Notes: generated by a model not told the origin, from the letters alone. DNA of 64,000 nucleotides from Nitrosovibrio sp. Nv6 (GCF_900110495.1 NZ_FODX01000001.1:558001-622000); one strand, 5' to 3'; shown: positions 1 through 8,882, counted from the first letter of the stretch. Program-made: numbers and translations.

Positions 1-487
1 GGATGTTCGGAGATTCTTCCATGCCCTCATATCGCAGTGCATAAAAGAGCAAATGGCGGTGTTCTTCGACTATGGGTCTCACCGCTTTTCGGCAGTCTGA
101 CGTCCAGCATCCGAACAAGGCCTGTACCTGCTCTTCGACGATCAGCCGCTTGGCCTGCTCGGCACAATAAGCCGAGTCAGACTTGCAATCCACCACTACT
201 GCCTCTATCTTCCGATCGTTGATACCGCCCGCCGCATTGGCCTCTTCGACCGCAAGCTGGATCGCATCCACCAATGGTTTTTCACCCGTCGCCAAGGGAC
301 CGGACAACGAGTGGAGCACGCCGATCCTGATCTTCTCCTTCGTGCCCGCATAGTATTGCCATATCATGACGGCGGCAATCAGCAGAACGATCAGCAAGAT
401 AACGGAAACACGCGGCTTGTTGCTGCCCGTCAACACCTGGTTTCCCGAGCGCGCTGCCTCGGAGGACTTGTTCAGAGGTTCCCTCAT
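1..487 (-). CDS. UrtA/AmiC-like periplasmic binding-domain protein, partial
   Basis: The reading frame enters from the left edge, so the C-terminal part is missing. The visible 162 residues show a basic, polar N-terminus, one hydrophobic anchor (about residues 28-46, VSVILLIVLLIAAVMIWQYY), then the start of a type 1 periplasmic-binding fold. The segments IRIGVLHSLSGPLA and LFGCWTSDCRKAVRPI match the hallmark stretches of the urea/short-chain-amide binding proteins UrtA and AmiC. Family knowledge suggests recognition of urea or an amide outside the membrane. The N-terminus is an uncleaved-looking anchor after about 27 residues rather than a simple signal peptide, so the whole gene could be the sensor part of a histidine kinase or cyclase instead of an ABC transporter component. 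The start ATG at 487 was chosen because the anchor and fold follow directly; no strong ribosome site is seen. Confidence 0.8.
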   Translation of the reverse strand, partial: MREPLNKSSEAARSGNQVLTGSNKPRVSVILLIVLLIAAVMIWQYYAGTKEKIRIGVLHSLSGPLATGEKPLVDAIQLAVEEANAAGGINDRKIEAVVVDCKSDSAYCAEQAKRLIVEEQVQALFGCWTSDCRKAVRPIVEEHRHLLFYALRYEGMEESPNI

Positions 488-562
488 GTCCTTATCATAG
501 ACACAATAGCCCCATGACGAAACAAATCGGGGGAGAAAATCTTCGCAGCCACAATAACTCCA

Positions 563-1495
563 TCAGGAGTCAATGAGAACTTTCACGTGGGCGGCGACGC
601 TCCGTCCCAGCGCAGGTAACGCATATCCTCCTTCCAGCGACGATACGATCCGGTTATCCGCGTATCTATTCGCGACCTCCGCGATTCTTTCGGTCACCCA
701 CGCGTAATCGTCCTCCGTCAGATTCAGTGAAGCAAGATCGTCATCTCTGTGAGCGTCGAATCCGGCCGAAATAAATAGCATCCGCGGTTTGAATTTTTCA
801 AGAGACGGCAGCCAGAATTCGTTCACCGCCTCGCGGAAAGCCTGGCCATTACTACCGGCAGCCAGCGGGATATTCACCATGCGCTCTGAACGTCCCGCAA
901 CGCCGCTGTACGGATAGAACGGATGCTGAAACGTGGAAACCATCATGACTCGTGGGTCGTCGCGAAAGATATCCTCTGTGCCGTTGCCATGATGCACATC
1001 GAAATCCACTACCGCGACACGCTGCAAAGCATGCGCTTCGACAGCGTGGGCAACTCCAGCCGCGATATTGTTTAAAAGACAAAAACCCATTGCCAGATCA
1101 CGTTCCGCATGATGGCCCGGCGGGCGAACACTGCAAAAAGCGTTCTTCACCTTCTTCCCGATCACCAGATCGGTCGCCAGAATTACCGCCCCCACCGCAC
1201 GGTAGGCTGCCTTCAGGCTATGCCAGTTCATCGCCGTGTCCGGATCGAGATATGCAAGACCCGTTGAAAGCGCCCGGGATGCGACAGCATCCAGTAAAGC
1301 GATATGTTCCGGGGTGTGGACGCGCTTCACCTGCGCAGGCGTGGCCAGGGGCGCAGCATGGCGTTCCAATTTATCCATCAAGCCGGAAGCCGTCAGTGCA
1401 TCCTCGATTGCCCTGAGCCGCGCCGGGCTTTCGGGATGAAATGAACCCATGTCATGCAACAGGCAGTCGGGATGAGAAATAAAAGCCGTATGCAT
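563..1495 (-). CDS. Histone deacetylase family protein (acetoin utilisation / acetylpolyamine hydrolase type)
   Basis: This 310-residue protein has the full arginase/deacetylase fold signature. Seen are the N-terminal HPESPARLRAI motif, the catalytic His pair in RPPGHHAE, the zinc-ligand motif DFDVHHGNGT, a second metal Asp in SAGFDAHRDD, and the C-terminal glycine-tyrosine motif SLEGGYALPALG. Bacterial members are zinc-dependent amidohydrolases that deacetylate small amines or lysine side chains in the cytoplasm; the substrate cannot be read from sequence. Length is normal for the family and no signal peptide is present. It is transcribed leftward, converging on nothing obvious, with the partial binding-domain protein downstream. 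Roughly 385 bases separate its start from the divergent lapD-like gene. Confidence 0.93.
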   Translation of the reverse strand: MHTAFISHPDCLLHDMGSFHPESPARLRAIEDALTASGLMDKLERHAAPLATPAQVKRVHTPEHIALLDAVASRALSTGLAYLDPDTAMNWHSLKAAYRAVGAVILATDLVIGKKVKNAFCSVRPPGHHAERDLAMGFCLLNNIAAGVAHAVEAHALQRVAVVDFDVHHGNGTEDIFRDDPRVMMVSTFQHPFYPYSGVAGRSERMVNIPLAAGSNGQAFREAVNEFWLPSLEKFKPRMLFISAGFDAHRDDDLASLNLTEDDYAWVTERIAEVANRYADNRIVSSLEGGYALPALGRSVAAHVKVLIDS

Positions 1496-1879
1496 TCAGC
1501 AACCTCCGATAAGTCCTTTCTGGGCGAGGCGCAATCGGGATGCTCACAAGGAGCATCACAAGAATAATAGTAGATCTCGATAACAAGGGAATCCAAAGTT
1601 TATTTTCAATGCCATTGATACATGCGGTACATTCGATACATGCGGTACATGAATACATGCTGGCAGGCGCCTCATCTCAACTGCGTTTGCTTTGCTACTT
1701 GTTGCGTCTGTCGCATCCTTCACTGCCTTGATTTCCTCAAAATTGAAACGATCGTCCAGTCCGTGATAATCTCATGACCCAATGAAATTTCTAAATAACG
1801 GCGCCCTTGCGCGTACGATGGCAAAATCGGGAACTTATTCAGGGTCATCCAGAGTTTTCCTAAAATAATAAGGCATTCA
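1496..1879. other. Intergenic region between divergent deacetylase and lapD-like genes
   Basis: No credible gene is present. The stretch must carry both divergent promoters. Its only clear structure is the 18-bp tandem repeat listed separately. Confidence 0.6.
1617..1660. repeat. 18-bp tandem direct repeat, about 2.4 copies
   Basis: The unit gatacatgcggtacatt(c/g)(a/c) occurs twice head to tail at 1617-1634 and 1635-1652, followed by a partial third copy (atacatgc). It lies between the divergent deacetylase and lapD-like genes, so it could be a repeated regulator site or simply a slippage repeat. Each unit contains the near-palindromic core tacatgcggtaca. Confidence 0.75.
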
Positions 1880-4030
1880 ATGTCCCTTTCCCGACAACTC
1901 TGGCTGACTGTCATACTCGTTACTCTGATAAGTTTCACAGGCAGCCTTGCCATCAGTCTGATCAGCACCCAAAGCTATCTTGAGCAGCAGCTTCATCGAA
2001 AAAATATCGATAGCGCCAATTCCCTCGCGCATTCCATCTCGCAACTAAACAAAGATCCCATTACGATCGGTCTGCAGATCTCCGCGGTTTTCGATACCGG
2101 CCAATATGAGACGATCTCGATCACTTCGCCTGATGGCAGAGTGATCGCTGAGCGGGTGCGGGATCGGACAGACACTACTGTTCCCGAATGGTTTATCGAT
2201 CTCTTCCCCATCAGCGCCGAGGCAGGCCGCGCTCAAATCTCGGATAGCTGGATGCATTTTGGCGTTATCAAGGTGGCAAGTCGCGCTCAACTCGCCCATC
2301 AGGCGCTTTGGGATCAAACAGCAAGCCTGCTGATCTGGTTTCTGGCCGCGGGCCTCTTCTGCGGACTCATCGGTGTGCTGATACTGTACCGTATCAAGAA
2401 GCCACTGGCCGCGATGGTCGGACAGGCCGAAGCTATCACGGAACGGCGCTTTCTGACTATTTCCGAACCTCGCATACCGGAATTGCGCAGCATCGCACGC
2501 GCCGCAAATGACATGATAAGACGTTTGCATAACAGGGCTATCGAGGAAACCTCGCGGCTCGAGGCGCTGCAAAAGCGGCTGAATTACGATCCAGTCACCG
2601 GCCTGGCCAATCGCGAGTATTTCATGAACCGCCTTGCCGAAATCCTCCGGGGCGGAGATACCGTTCCTGGCGTGGAGGTAAGCGAGAGCGCTTCGGCCGG
2701 AGATGGAGAAGAAGATCCTTCGAACATAAACGCTGAAATTGCTGCCTCAGGCGGAGATGAGGAAGTTGCCGCCCGGATCGAGGATGGGGACGCCGCCGCC
2801 CCGGATAAAAAGAGTGAAGCCGCCATCCCAAGCCCAGGCGAAGGCGCCGAGGCTGCTCCGGAAGATATCGTGACACGCAAACTACAAGGCGGTATTCTTT
2901 TTCTGCTGCGGCTCAATAACCTGCAAGAGATCAATCAGAAGCTTGGCCGCATCGAAACAAACAACCTGCTCCGTCAGGTGGGAACCCTGATGGGCCACGT
3001 CGGCGCCGAGGCTGCGCGTGGCGAAACGTCCACTCCTCTCGCCGCCCGCTTGAATGGATCCGATTTCGCGCTTCTTGTCCCCGATATCGAGGATGCGCGC
3101 CAAGTCGCAAATGAGCTGACAAAAGAGCTCGCTGCCCTGTCATCGCAAATTGGAGGGCATATTTCGGATTTATGTCATATTGGCGTCGTTCGTTACCAGC
3201 GGGGGGACCAGTTGGGTGAGCTTTTCGCGAAAGCTGACGCCGCGCTGAGCACCGCCGAACGCGCAGGCATCAATGCCTGGCACACCATTGCAGTTCGACC
3301 TGATCACCCTCCTGCCCCAACCATCAATATCGGCGATTGGCGCCAGATCTTCAGCGATGCATTCGCCGAAGACCGCTTCAATCTGGCTCTCTACCCCGTG
3401 GCAGGACGCACCGGGGAGCCGTTGCACCAAGAAGCCTGTGTCCGCATGCAAGCCCAGCGCGATGGAGGGTGGCTGGACGCGAGCGATTTCGTCAACATCG
3501 CGGTCCGCCTCAATCTCACCGGACCCCTTGATCTCGCTGTCATCCGCCATGCCCTCGAATCCTTGAAGTCGTCCCCCGGTGAACTGGCGGTCAATCTGTC
3601 TGTTGAAACTCTGGCGGATTGGGATTTTCGCAATAAACTTGTAGAATTGCTGGGCCAATATCCCGATTTTTGTCCGCGGCTCTGGGTTGAAGTGCCAGAG
3701 TATGGGGCTTTTCGCAAGTTCGAAGCTCTTCGTGATTTTTGCGACACCCTGAAGGGACTTGGCTGCCGAACCGGCATCGAGCACTTTGGCCCCCAAGCCG
3801 ATAAACTCCAGCAACTCACCGGTTTCGGCCTCGATTATCTTAAAGTAGACGCTGCCTTTGTGCACGGCATCCATCAGAACAAGAGTAACCAGCGGTTCCT
3901 GAAAGACTTATGCAAGCTGGCTCATAACATTGGCATTATCGTGATTGCACTGGGCGTACAAACTGAAGCGGAGCGGAAGGCATTGATAAAACTCGGCTTC
4001 GATGGCGTTACCGGACCTGGCATACAATAA
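1880..4030 (+). CDS. lapD: LapD-type c-di-GMP receptor with degenerate GGDEF and EAL domains
   Basis: The 716-residue protein has the LapD layout: transmembrane helix 1 (about 8-28), a periplasmic LapD/MoxY-type domain (29-148), helix 2 (150-172), HAMP (173-225), a GGDEF-like domain (about 230-470) and an EAL-like domain (about 485-716). The GGDEF core reads NGSDF (392-396) and the EAL motif position reads ALYPVAG, so both domains appear catalytically dead, as in LapD, which binds c-di-GMP and holds the periplasmic protease LapG away from a surface adhesin. An Ala/Glu/Asp-rich insert (about 258-332) interrupts the GGDEF domain, which is unusual. No lapG or large adhesin is in the window, so the partner is inferred. 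Start at the ATG preceded by a weak aagg site. Confidence 0.85.
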   Translation: MSLSRQLWLTVILVTLISFTGSLAISLISTQSYLEQQLHRKNIDSANSLAHSISQLNKDPITIGLQISAVFDTGQYETISITSPDGRVIAERVRDRTDTTVPEWFIDLFPISAEAGRAQISDSWMHFGVIKVASRAQLAHQALWDQTASLLIWFLAAGLFCGLIGVLILYRIKKPLAAMVGQAEAITERRFLTISEPRIPELRSIARAANDMIRRLHNRAIEETSRLEALQKRLNYDPVTGLANREYFMNRLAEILRGGDTVPGVEVSESASAGDGEEDPSNINAEIAASGGDEEVAARIEDGDAAAPDKKSEAAIPSPGEGAEAAPEDIVTRKLQGGILFLLRLNNLQEINQKLGRIETNNLLRQVGTLMGHVGAEAARGETSTPLAARLNGSDFALLVPDIEDARQVANELTKELAALSSQIGGHISDLCHIGVVRYQRGDQLGELFAKADAALSTAERAGINAWHTIAVRPDHPPAPTINIGDWRQIFSDAFAEDRFNLALYPVAGRTGEPLHQEACVRMQAQRDGGWLDASDFVNIAVRLNLTGPLDLAVIRHALESLKSSPGELAVNLSVETLADWDFRNKLVELLGQYPDFCPRLWVEVPEYGAFRKFEALRDFCDTLKGLGCRTGIEHFGPQADKLQQLTGFGLDYLKVDAAFVHGIHQNKSNQRFLKDLCKLAHNIGIIVIALGVQTEAERKALIKLGFDGVTGPGIQ

Positions 4031-4145
4031 TTTTCCTGTTTCACTTGCTTAGTCTTGCCAAATACCCTTCGTTGTTTGCATTGCTCAGTTGTTGTGTCTA
4101 TAACTCCCTAAAGCCTTACGATTTTAATAATACCAAGGAGACAGG

Positions 4146-6293
4146 ATGGCTACCTCACATACATGGAAGTTTTTCCGCGCGGGTGGTTTCGATCAGGTGC
4201 AGATCGACAACGGCGCAGACTTGCTGGCGTTAAAAGACCTGGACCAAAAGTTGTGGGTGGCGCTGAGTTGCCCGACGCGCGGCATAGAATTCGACACCAG
4301 GACCCTTGATTTGATCGACCATGACGACGATGCTCGCGTACATGCGAATGAAGTGCTCGCAGCTATCGCCTGGGCCGGCAATTTGCTGAGGAATCCCGAT
4401 CTGCTGATCGAAGGTTCGGATCGCGTGATGTTGGCAGATATAGACGATAGCAGCGAAGAGGGACAGCAGGTGCTTGCTTCAGCGCAGTATATTCTCAAAA
4501 CCCTGGGTAAGGCGGATGCAGGAGAGATTTCCCTTGCGGATATGGCCGACATCGAGAAGTTTGTTTCGGGTCTGCAATTCAATGGTGATGGTGTCGTTCC
4601 TGCCAGTCAGATTGCAGACACGGCATTACGCGCAACGGTTGAAGACATCATGAAGTGCCGCGGTTCCGTCGTGGATCTGAGTGGGAAGGCAGGGGTCAAC
4701 CAGGAAATCAGCGACGCTTTTTTTGCCGAAGTTGCCGCTTATGCAGAATGGCAGGCGAAGGGTGATAGCGATGCGAATATCCGGTTTCTTGCAGAAAAAA
4801 CGCATGCAGCCGCAGACGCGTTCCATGCCGTCAAGGAAAAAGTCAGCGACTACTTCACCCGTTGTCATATGGCGGCTTATGATGCGCGCGCAGCCGTGCC
4901 ATTAAGCCGTTCTGCCGAGGACTACAAGGGCATTGCCGCACAAATGTTGTCAGCTCAAAACACCGATATAGCAAGCTTTCCGCTGGCGACAGTAGAGCCG
5001 GACAAACCCCTGCCATTGATTTCCGGCATCAATCCCGCGTGGCAAAAAGAGATAGATGCGTTGCGTGAGCAAGCCATTGTGCCGCTATTCGGAGAAAAAC
5101 AGAATCTGCTTGCGTCGGAGTGGGCGGAGCTTTGTTCTAAATTTTCCGCCTTTGAAGCATGGCAAACCGCTAAACCAGCCTGCTGCGCCGAGCAGTTGGG
5201 CGTAGCACGTTTGCGTGAGATCGCGAGCGGTCAGCATAAGGAAGCGATCGATAATCTGATCCGTCAGGATAAAGCGGTAGCAAGCGTGGTAAAGGTCATC
5301 CATTCTGTGGAAAAACTACTGCGGTACAACCGCGACTTATTCAAACTGGTGAATAATTTCGTATCCTTTCGCAGCTTTTACACGGGAAGAGATAAAGCCC
5401 TGTTCCAGTTGGGCACGTTGTACCTGGATGGACGCAGCTGCGATCTGTGCGTCAGGGTGGACGATATAGGCAAACACGCGGGGTTTGCCAACATGAGCGG
5501 ACTTTATCTTGCGTATTGCGATTGCGTGCGCAAAGGGGGTGCCGAAAAGATGAGTATCGCTGCCGCCTTTACCGCCGGTGATTCGGATTTTCTCATGGTC
5601 GGCCGGAATGGCATTTTCTACGATCGAAGAGGCCAGGACTGGGACGCCACCATTGTGCGAATACTGGACCACCCGATCAGCATACGCCAGGCATTCTGGT
5701 CGCCGTATAAAAAACTGATTAAATTCATCAACGAGCAGTTGGAGAAACTGGCCGCATCGAAGGCCGCCGCCGCACATGATAAACTGATCAAGGCAGCAGT
5801 GGAAACCGCGACGCCTGTAGCGGCTGGAACCCCTCCCCCACCCCCGAAGGCGCCTTTCGATGTGGGCAAATTTGCCGGGATTTTTGCGGCGATAGGGCTG
5901 GCGCTCGGCGCCATCGGCGGCATTCTTGCTTCCCTTGTCAGTGGCATTCTGGGATTACAGTTCTGGCAAATACCTCTGGCGATAATCGGCCTGATATTAT
6001 TGATTTCCGGACCGGCCATGGCGGTCGCCTGGTTCAAGTTGAAGAAACGCAACCTCGGGCCTGTACTGGATGCAAATGGCTGGGCGATTAACGCGCGAGC
6101 GCGCATCAATATTACGTTCGGTACATCGTTGACCAAGCTTGCTTATTTGCCGGCAGGCGCACGCCGGTCGCTTGCGGATCCCTACGCGGATAAAAAAACG
6201 GTGTGGCCTTTCTTTGTATTGATTGCGGGAGCCATCGTTGCTTTGATCGTCTTGTGGCAAATGGGCTTTTTCGATGCACCCCAAACTCAATAA
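4146..6293 (+). CDS. Large membrane protein with EF-hand-like N-terminus, function unknown
   Basis: I do not recognise a named family. The 715-residue protein starts at ATG 4146, six bases after a strong aaggag site. Near the N-terminus a canonical-looking EF-hand loop is seen at 58-69 (Asp58, Asp60, Asp62, Glu69), with two degenerate EF-like stretches at about 121-132 (KADAGEISLADM) and 144-155 (QFNGDGVVPASQ). The middle (about 170-560) is a mostly soluble helical region. A Pro-rich linker (about 562-575) leads to two or three hydrophobic segments around 580-640 and a last one near 690-710. This suggests a calcium-sensing or calcium-binding protein anchored by its C-terminus, but that is inference. 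It sits alone between the lapD-like gene and the aldolase gene, both in the same direction. Confidence 0.85.
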   Translation: MATSHTWKFFRAGGFDQVQIDNGADLLALKDLDQKLWVALSCPTRGIEFDTRTLDLIDHDDDARVHANEVLAAIAWAGNLLRNPDLLIEGSDRVMLADIDDSSEEGQQVLASAQYILKTLGKADAGEISLADMADIEKFVSGLQFNGDGVVPASQIADTALRATVEDIMKCRGSVVDLSGKAGVNQEISDAFFAEVAAYAEWQAKGDSDANIRFLAEKTHAAADAFHAVKEKVSDYFTRCHMAAYDARAAVPLSRSAEDYKGIAAQMLSAQNTDIASFPLATVEPDKPLPLISGINPAWQKEIDALREQAIVPLFGEKQNLLASEWAELCSKFSAFEAWQTAKPACCAEQLGVARLREIASGQHKEAIDNLIRQDKAVASVVKVIHSVEKLLRYNRDLFKLVNNFVSFRSFYTGRDKALFQLGTLYLDGRSCDLCVRVDDIGKHAGFANMSGLYLAYCDCVRKGGAEKMSIAAAFTAGDSDFLMVGRNGIFYDRRGQDWDATIVRILDHPISIRQAFWSPYKKLIKFINEQLEKLAASKAAAAHDKLIKAAVETATPVAAGTPPPPPKAPFDVGKFAGIFAAIGLALGAIGGILASLVSGILGLQFWQIPLAIIGLILLISGPAMAVAWFKLKKRNLGPVLDANGWAINARARINITFGTSLTKLAYLPAGARRSLADPYADKKTVWPFFVLIAGAIVALIVLWQMGFFDAPQTQ

Positions 6294-6402
6294 CTGGCAT
6301 TAGAAACAAAAAAATATCCGTCTCTAGCTTCAGGCTGATTTTTTGGCTATTTTTCTGGCTTTAGGGCAATAAAATTTTCATCTTTAGAGGAGATACAAAT
6401 CC

Positions 6403-7425
6403 ATGAATATCGATGAACTCAAGTCAGTGGCCGAAGCCATTGTTGCGAAGCAGAAAGGTATTCTGGCGGCGGATGAAAGCAACCCAACGATCAAGAAGCG
6501 TTTTGATTCCATCGAGGTTGAGTCGACCGAAGAAAATCGCCGGCGGTACCGTGAAATACTTTTCACCACCGATGGCATCGAACGCTATATCAGCGGCGTC
6601 ATTCTTTTCGATGAAACATTGCGGCAAAGTTCACGTGACGGCACGCCTTTTGCCAGACTGCTGTCGAGTCGGGGGATTATACCCGGCATCAAGGTGGATA
6701 AAGGCGCAAAGGCGCTGGCGCTATATCCGGGTAACAAAGTCACTGAAGGCCTCGACGGGCTGCGCGACCGGCTTGCTGAATATAAGCAGTTAGGTGCGAA
6801 ATTCGCAAAGTGGCGGGCCGTGATCGAGATTGACGAGCATGAAGTGCCGTCTGCCTATGCTATTCGCGCAAATGCCCATGCATTGGCACGTTATGCCGCC
6901 CTTTGCCAGGAAGCCGACATTGTGCCGATCGTAGAGCCTGAAGTGCTCATGGATGGCGCGCACGATATTGACCGATGCGAAAAGGTCACCTCGCAAATGC
7001 TTGAGGCTTTATTCACCGAGCTCAATGCTCATGGCGTACTGCTCGAGGGGACGTTACTCAAGCCGAATATGGTGATTCCCGGAATGAAGTGCCCACATCA
7101 AGCCAGCGCGAAGCAAGTCGCCGAAGCCTCGGTCCGCTGTCTGCGTCGCCATGTGCCGGCAGCGATTCCGGGTATTGTATTTCTCTCTGGCGGTCAAAGC
7201 GCGGAAGACGCAACCGATAATCTGAACGCCATGAACGGGATGGATGTGCATCATCCGTGGCAACTCAGTTTCTCATACGGACGAGCGTTGCAGGCGCCTG
7301 TTCTTGCCACCTGGAAGGGTCGGGAAAGCAATGTGGCCGAAGCACAGCGAGCGTTCTTTAAACGCTGCCAGTTAAACGGTTTGGCGCGCGAGGGAATATA
7401 CAGCCATAAAATGGAAAATAGCTGA
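6403..7425 (+). CDS. Class I fructose-bisphosphate aldolase
   Basis: This enzyme cleaves fructose 1,6-bisphosphate to dihydroxyacetone phosphate and glyceraldehyde 3-phosphate, and runs in reverse in gluconeogenesis and the Calvin cycle. The 340 residues match the eukaryotic-type Schiff-base class: KGILAADESNPTIKKRF near the N-terminus, PIVEPEVLMDG in the middle, and the Schiff-base lysine in LLEGTLLKPNM (about residue 220), followed by GIVFLSGGQS and the phosphate-binding SFSYGRALQ segment. Length is slightly below the usual 345-365. The start has a good ribosome site (gaggag, about 10 bases upstream). It may be cotranscribed with crcB, which begins 40 bases downstream. Confidence 0.96.
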   Translation: MNIDELKSVAEAIVAKQKGILAADESNPTIKKRFDSIEVESTEENRRRYREILFTTDGIERYISGVILFDETLRQSSRDGTPFARLLSSRGIIPGIKVDKGAKALALYPGNKVTEGLDGLRDRLAEYKQLGAKFAKWRAVIEIDEHEVPSAYAIRANAHALARYAALCQEADIVPIVEPEVLMDGAHDIDRCEKVTSQMLEALFTELNAHGVLLEGTLLKPNMVIPGMKCPHQASAKQVAEASVRCLRRHVPAAIPGIVFLSGGQSAEDATDNLNAMNGMDVHHPWQLSFSYGRALQAPVLATWKGRESNVAEAQRAFFKRCQLNGLAREGIYSHKMENS

Positions 7426-7434
7426 CTTGTATGT

Positions 7435-7461
7435 GGCGATGAAGGCGATGAAGGCGATGAA
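7435..7461. repeat. Three tandem 9-bp repeats before crcB
   Basis: The unit ggcgatgaa is repeated three times without interruption, ending three bases before the chosen crcB start. It offers several ATG triplets in a different frame, and could affect translation start or be a slippage site. Confidence 0.85.
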
Positions 7462-7464
7462 AAG

Positions 7465-7851
7465 ATGGGCGTCTACGCGATAGCGACGGTGGGCGCGGGG
7501 GCGGCCTTGGGCGCATGGCTGCGCTGGTGGTTCGGCATGGCCCTTAACCCGGTATTTCCCACCCTCCCCCTTGGCACGCTGGCGGCGAACCTGACCGGTG
7601 GTTATCTCGTCGGCGTCGCAGTCGAGTATTTCCATCACAACACGGTGCTTCCACCCGAAGCACGGCTGTTTGTCATCACCGGTTTTCTCGGCGGATTGAC
7701 CACCTTCTCCACTTTTTCCGCTGAAACGGTTACCCTGCTATTGCGGGCGCAATACGCCTGGGCTTCTATTATCATTTTCTCGCATCTGGCTGGTTCGCTG
7801 GCGATGACAGTACTCGGAATAATGACTATCAAATGGCTTGCGCAGCACTAA
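7465..7851 (+). CDS. crcB: Fluoride exporter CrcB/FluC
   Basis: Small dual-topology fluoride channel of the inner membrane, which relieves fluoride toxicity by passive export. The 128 residues hold four hydrophobic segments and the family signatures: GAWLRWW at the N-terminus, LAANLTGGYLVG in helix 2, and GFLGGLTTFSTFSAE, the Phe- and Thr/Ser-rich track around the pore. Length is typical. The ribosome site is poor and the start is preceded by the 9-bp triplet repeat; no upstream in-frame start exists because of a nearby stop. No fluoride riboswitch could be recognised in the short gap to the aldolase gene. The next gene is a DUF190 protein, a frequent neighbour of crcB. Confidence 0.95.
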   Translation: MGVYAIATVGAGAALGAWLRWWFGMALNPVFPTLPLGTLAANLTGGYLVGVAVEYFHHNTVLPPEARLFVITGFLGGLTTFSTFSAETVTLLLRAQYAWASIIIFSHLAGSLAMTVLGIMTIKWLAQH

Positions 7852-7917
7852 CACGCATCTTTGGCTGAATCCAATCCTGAAAGTGAAAGGCAATACAAAG
7901 AGGAAGAGGAGGACGAC

Positions 7918-8235
7918 ATGCAGGGTATCTTTCTCAAATTTTACGTGGGTGAATACCGCGAACACCATGGCATTCTTTTGTTCGAGTGGCTGCTGGAATG
8001 CGCAAAAAGATACGGCTTTAACGGCGGTACAGCAATGCGAGCGATAGCCGGTTTCGGGCGTCATGGGATATTGCACGAAGAGACTTTCCTTGAGCTTGCG
8101 GCGGACCTGCCAGTGGAAGTCAGTTTTGTCCTGAGCGAGGACGAGGCTGCACAGTTTCTGGATTTATTGCAGACGGAAGGAGTGGACCTGTTTTATGTCA
8201 AATCCCCGGTCGAGTACGGGTTTTTGCCGGAGTGA
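7918..8235 (+). CDS. DUF190 family protein
   Basis: The 105-residue product matches the DUF190 family, small cytosolic proteins often encoded beside crcB and thought to have a ferredoxin-like, PII-related fold. Seen are the N-terminal FLKFYVGE strand, GGTAMRAIAGFGRHG with its conserved Gly/Arg/Gly-rich turn, LPVEVSFVLSEDEA, and the C-terminal strand VDLFYVKSPVEYG. The ATG at 7918 is chosen over an upstream TTG because it follows a strong ggaggac-type ribosome site and starts the conserved domain. It probably acts with, or is regulated with, the fluoride channel; its biochemical role is unknown. Confidence 0.9.
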   Translation: MQGIFLKFYVGEYREHHGILLFEWLLECAKRYGFNGGTAMRAIAGFGRHGILHEETFLELAADLPVEVSFVLSEDEAAQFLDLLQTEGVDLFYVKSPVEYGFLPE

Positions 8236-8270
8236 CGGCATAAACTATGGATGAAGTGTAGGTCGTAGGG

Positions 8271-8283
8271 CGGGTTCTACCCG
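8271..8283. repeat. REP-like short palindrome upstream of RAYT remnant
   Basis: The sequence cgggttctacccg is a perfect 5-bp stem with a 3-base loop inside a G-rich gtagggcgggt context. It lies 46 bases before the RAYT remnant and resembles the hairpins downstream of it. Confidence 0.5.
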
Positions 8284-8329
8284 TCGGAATAAAAGTACTT
8301 GGCTCCGCCCAGCTGTCTGAAAAATAACC

Positions 8330-8835
8330 ATGCCCAACTATCGCCGCTATCAAGCACCGGGAGGAATTTATTTCTTTACCGTGGTAGCAGCTGGACGAAA
8401 GCCTGTTTTTACTCAAGAGATGACGCGCGCGGCACTACGCGCAGCAATACAAACCGTGCGCAAAGAACACCCATTTCACATAGATGCGTGGGTTTTGTTG
8501 CCAGATCACTTGCACTGCCTTTGGCACTTGCCAGAAGATGATGCAGATTACCCGTTGCGATGGGCAAAGATTAAACGTTTGACGCGGCACAACTGGGCAT
8601 GGCGCCCGGGATAAAATTCTGGCAACCCCGGTATTGGGAATACTTCATCCGCAATGAGGATGATTTTGCCCGCCATTTGGACTACATCCATTGGAACCCT
8701 GTGAAACACGGCTTAGCCAGATATGCGGCGGACTGGCCTTATTCCACATTTCATCGTTTCGTTGCGGCCGGGGTTTATCCCCCGGATTGGGGCATTGCCG
8801 AAACCAAAATTGATGGCAAACCTTTTGGCGAATAA
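8330..8835 (+). pseudogene. REP-associated tyrosine transposase (RAYT), frameshifted and internally deleted
   Basis: Two frames together make one RAYT (Y1 family TnpA-REP) protein. The first (8330-8614) starts MPNYRRYQAPGGIYFFTVV and carries the HUH-type motif in LLPDHLHCLWHLP, then breaks down after KIKRLTRHN. The second resumes with FWQPRYWEYFIRNEDDFARH and HWNPVKHGLA, the usual C-terminal half with the catalytic-tyrosine helix region. The stretch that normally joins the two halves (about 25-35 residues) is missing, so the gene has both a deletion and a frame change. Such enzymes move and maintain REP palindromes, and REP-like hairpins sit on both sides here. Confidence 0.85.
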
Positions 8836-8882
8836 GACGGGAATGATGTTGGGCTGACGCTCGTCCGTTTATAACAAGTAGA

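Noticed and set aside
7426-7464. A fluoride riboswitch before crcB
   Set aside because: The gap to the aldolase gene is only 39 bases and filled by the 9-bp repeats, with no room for the aptamer.
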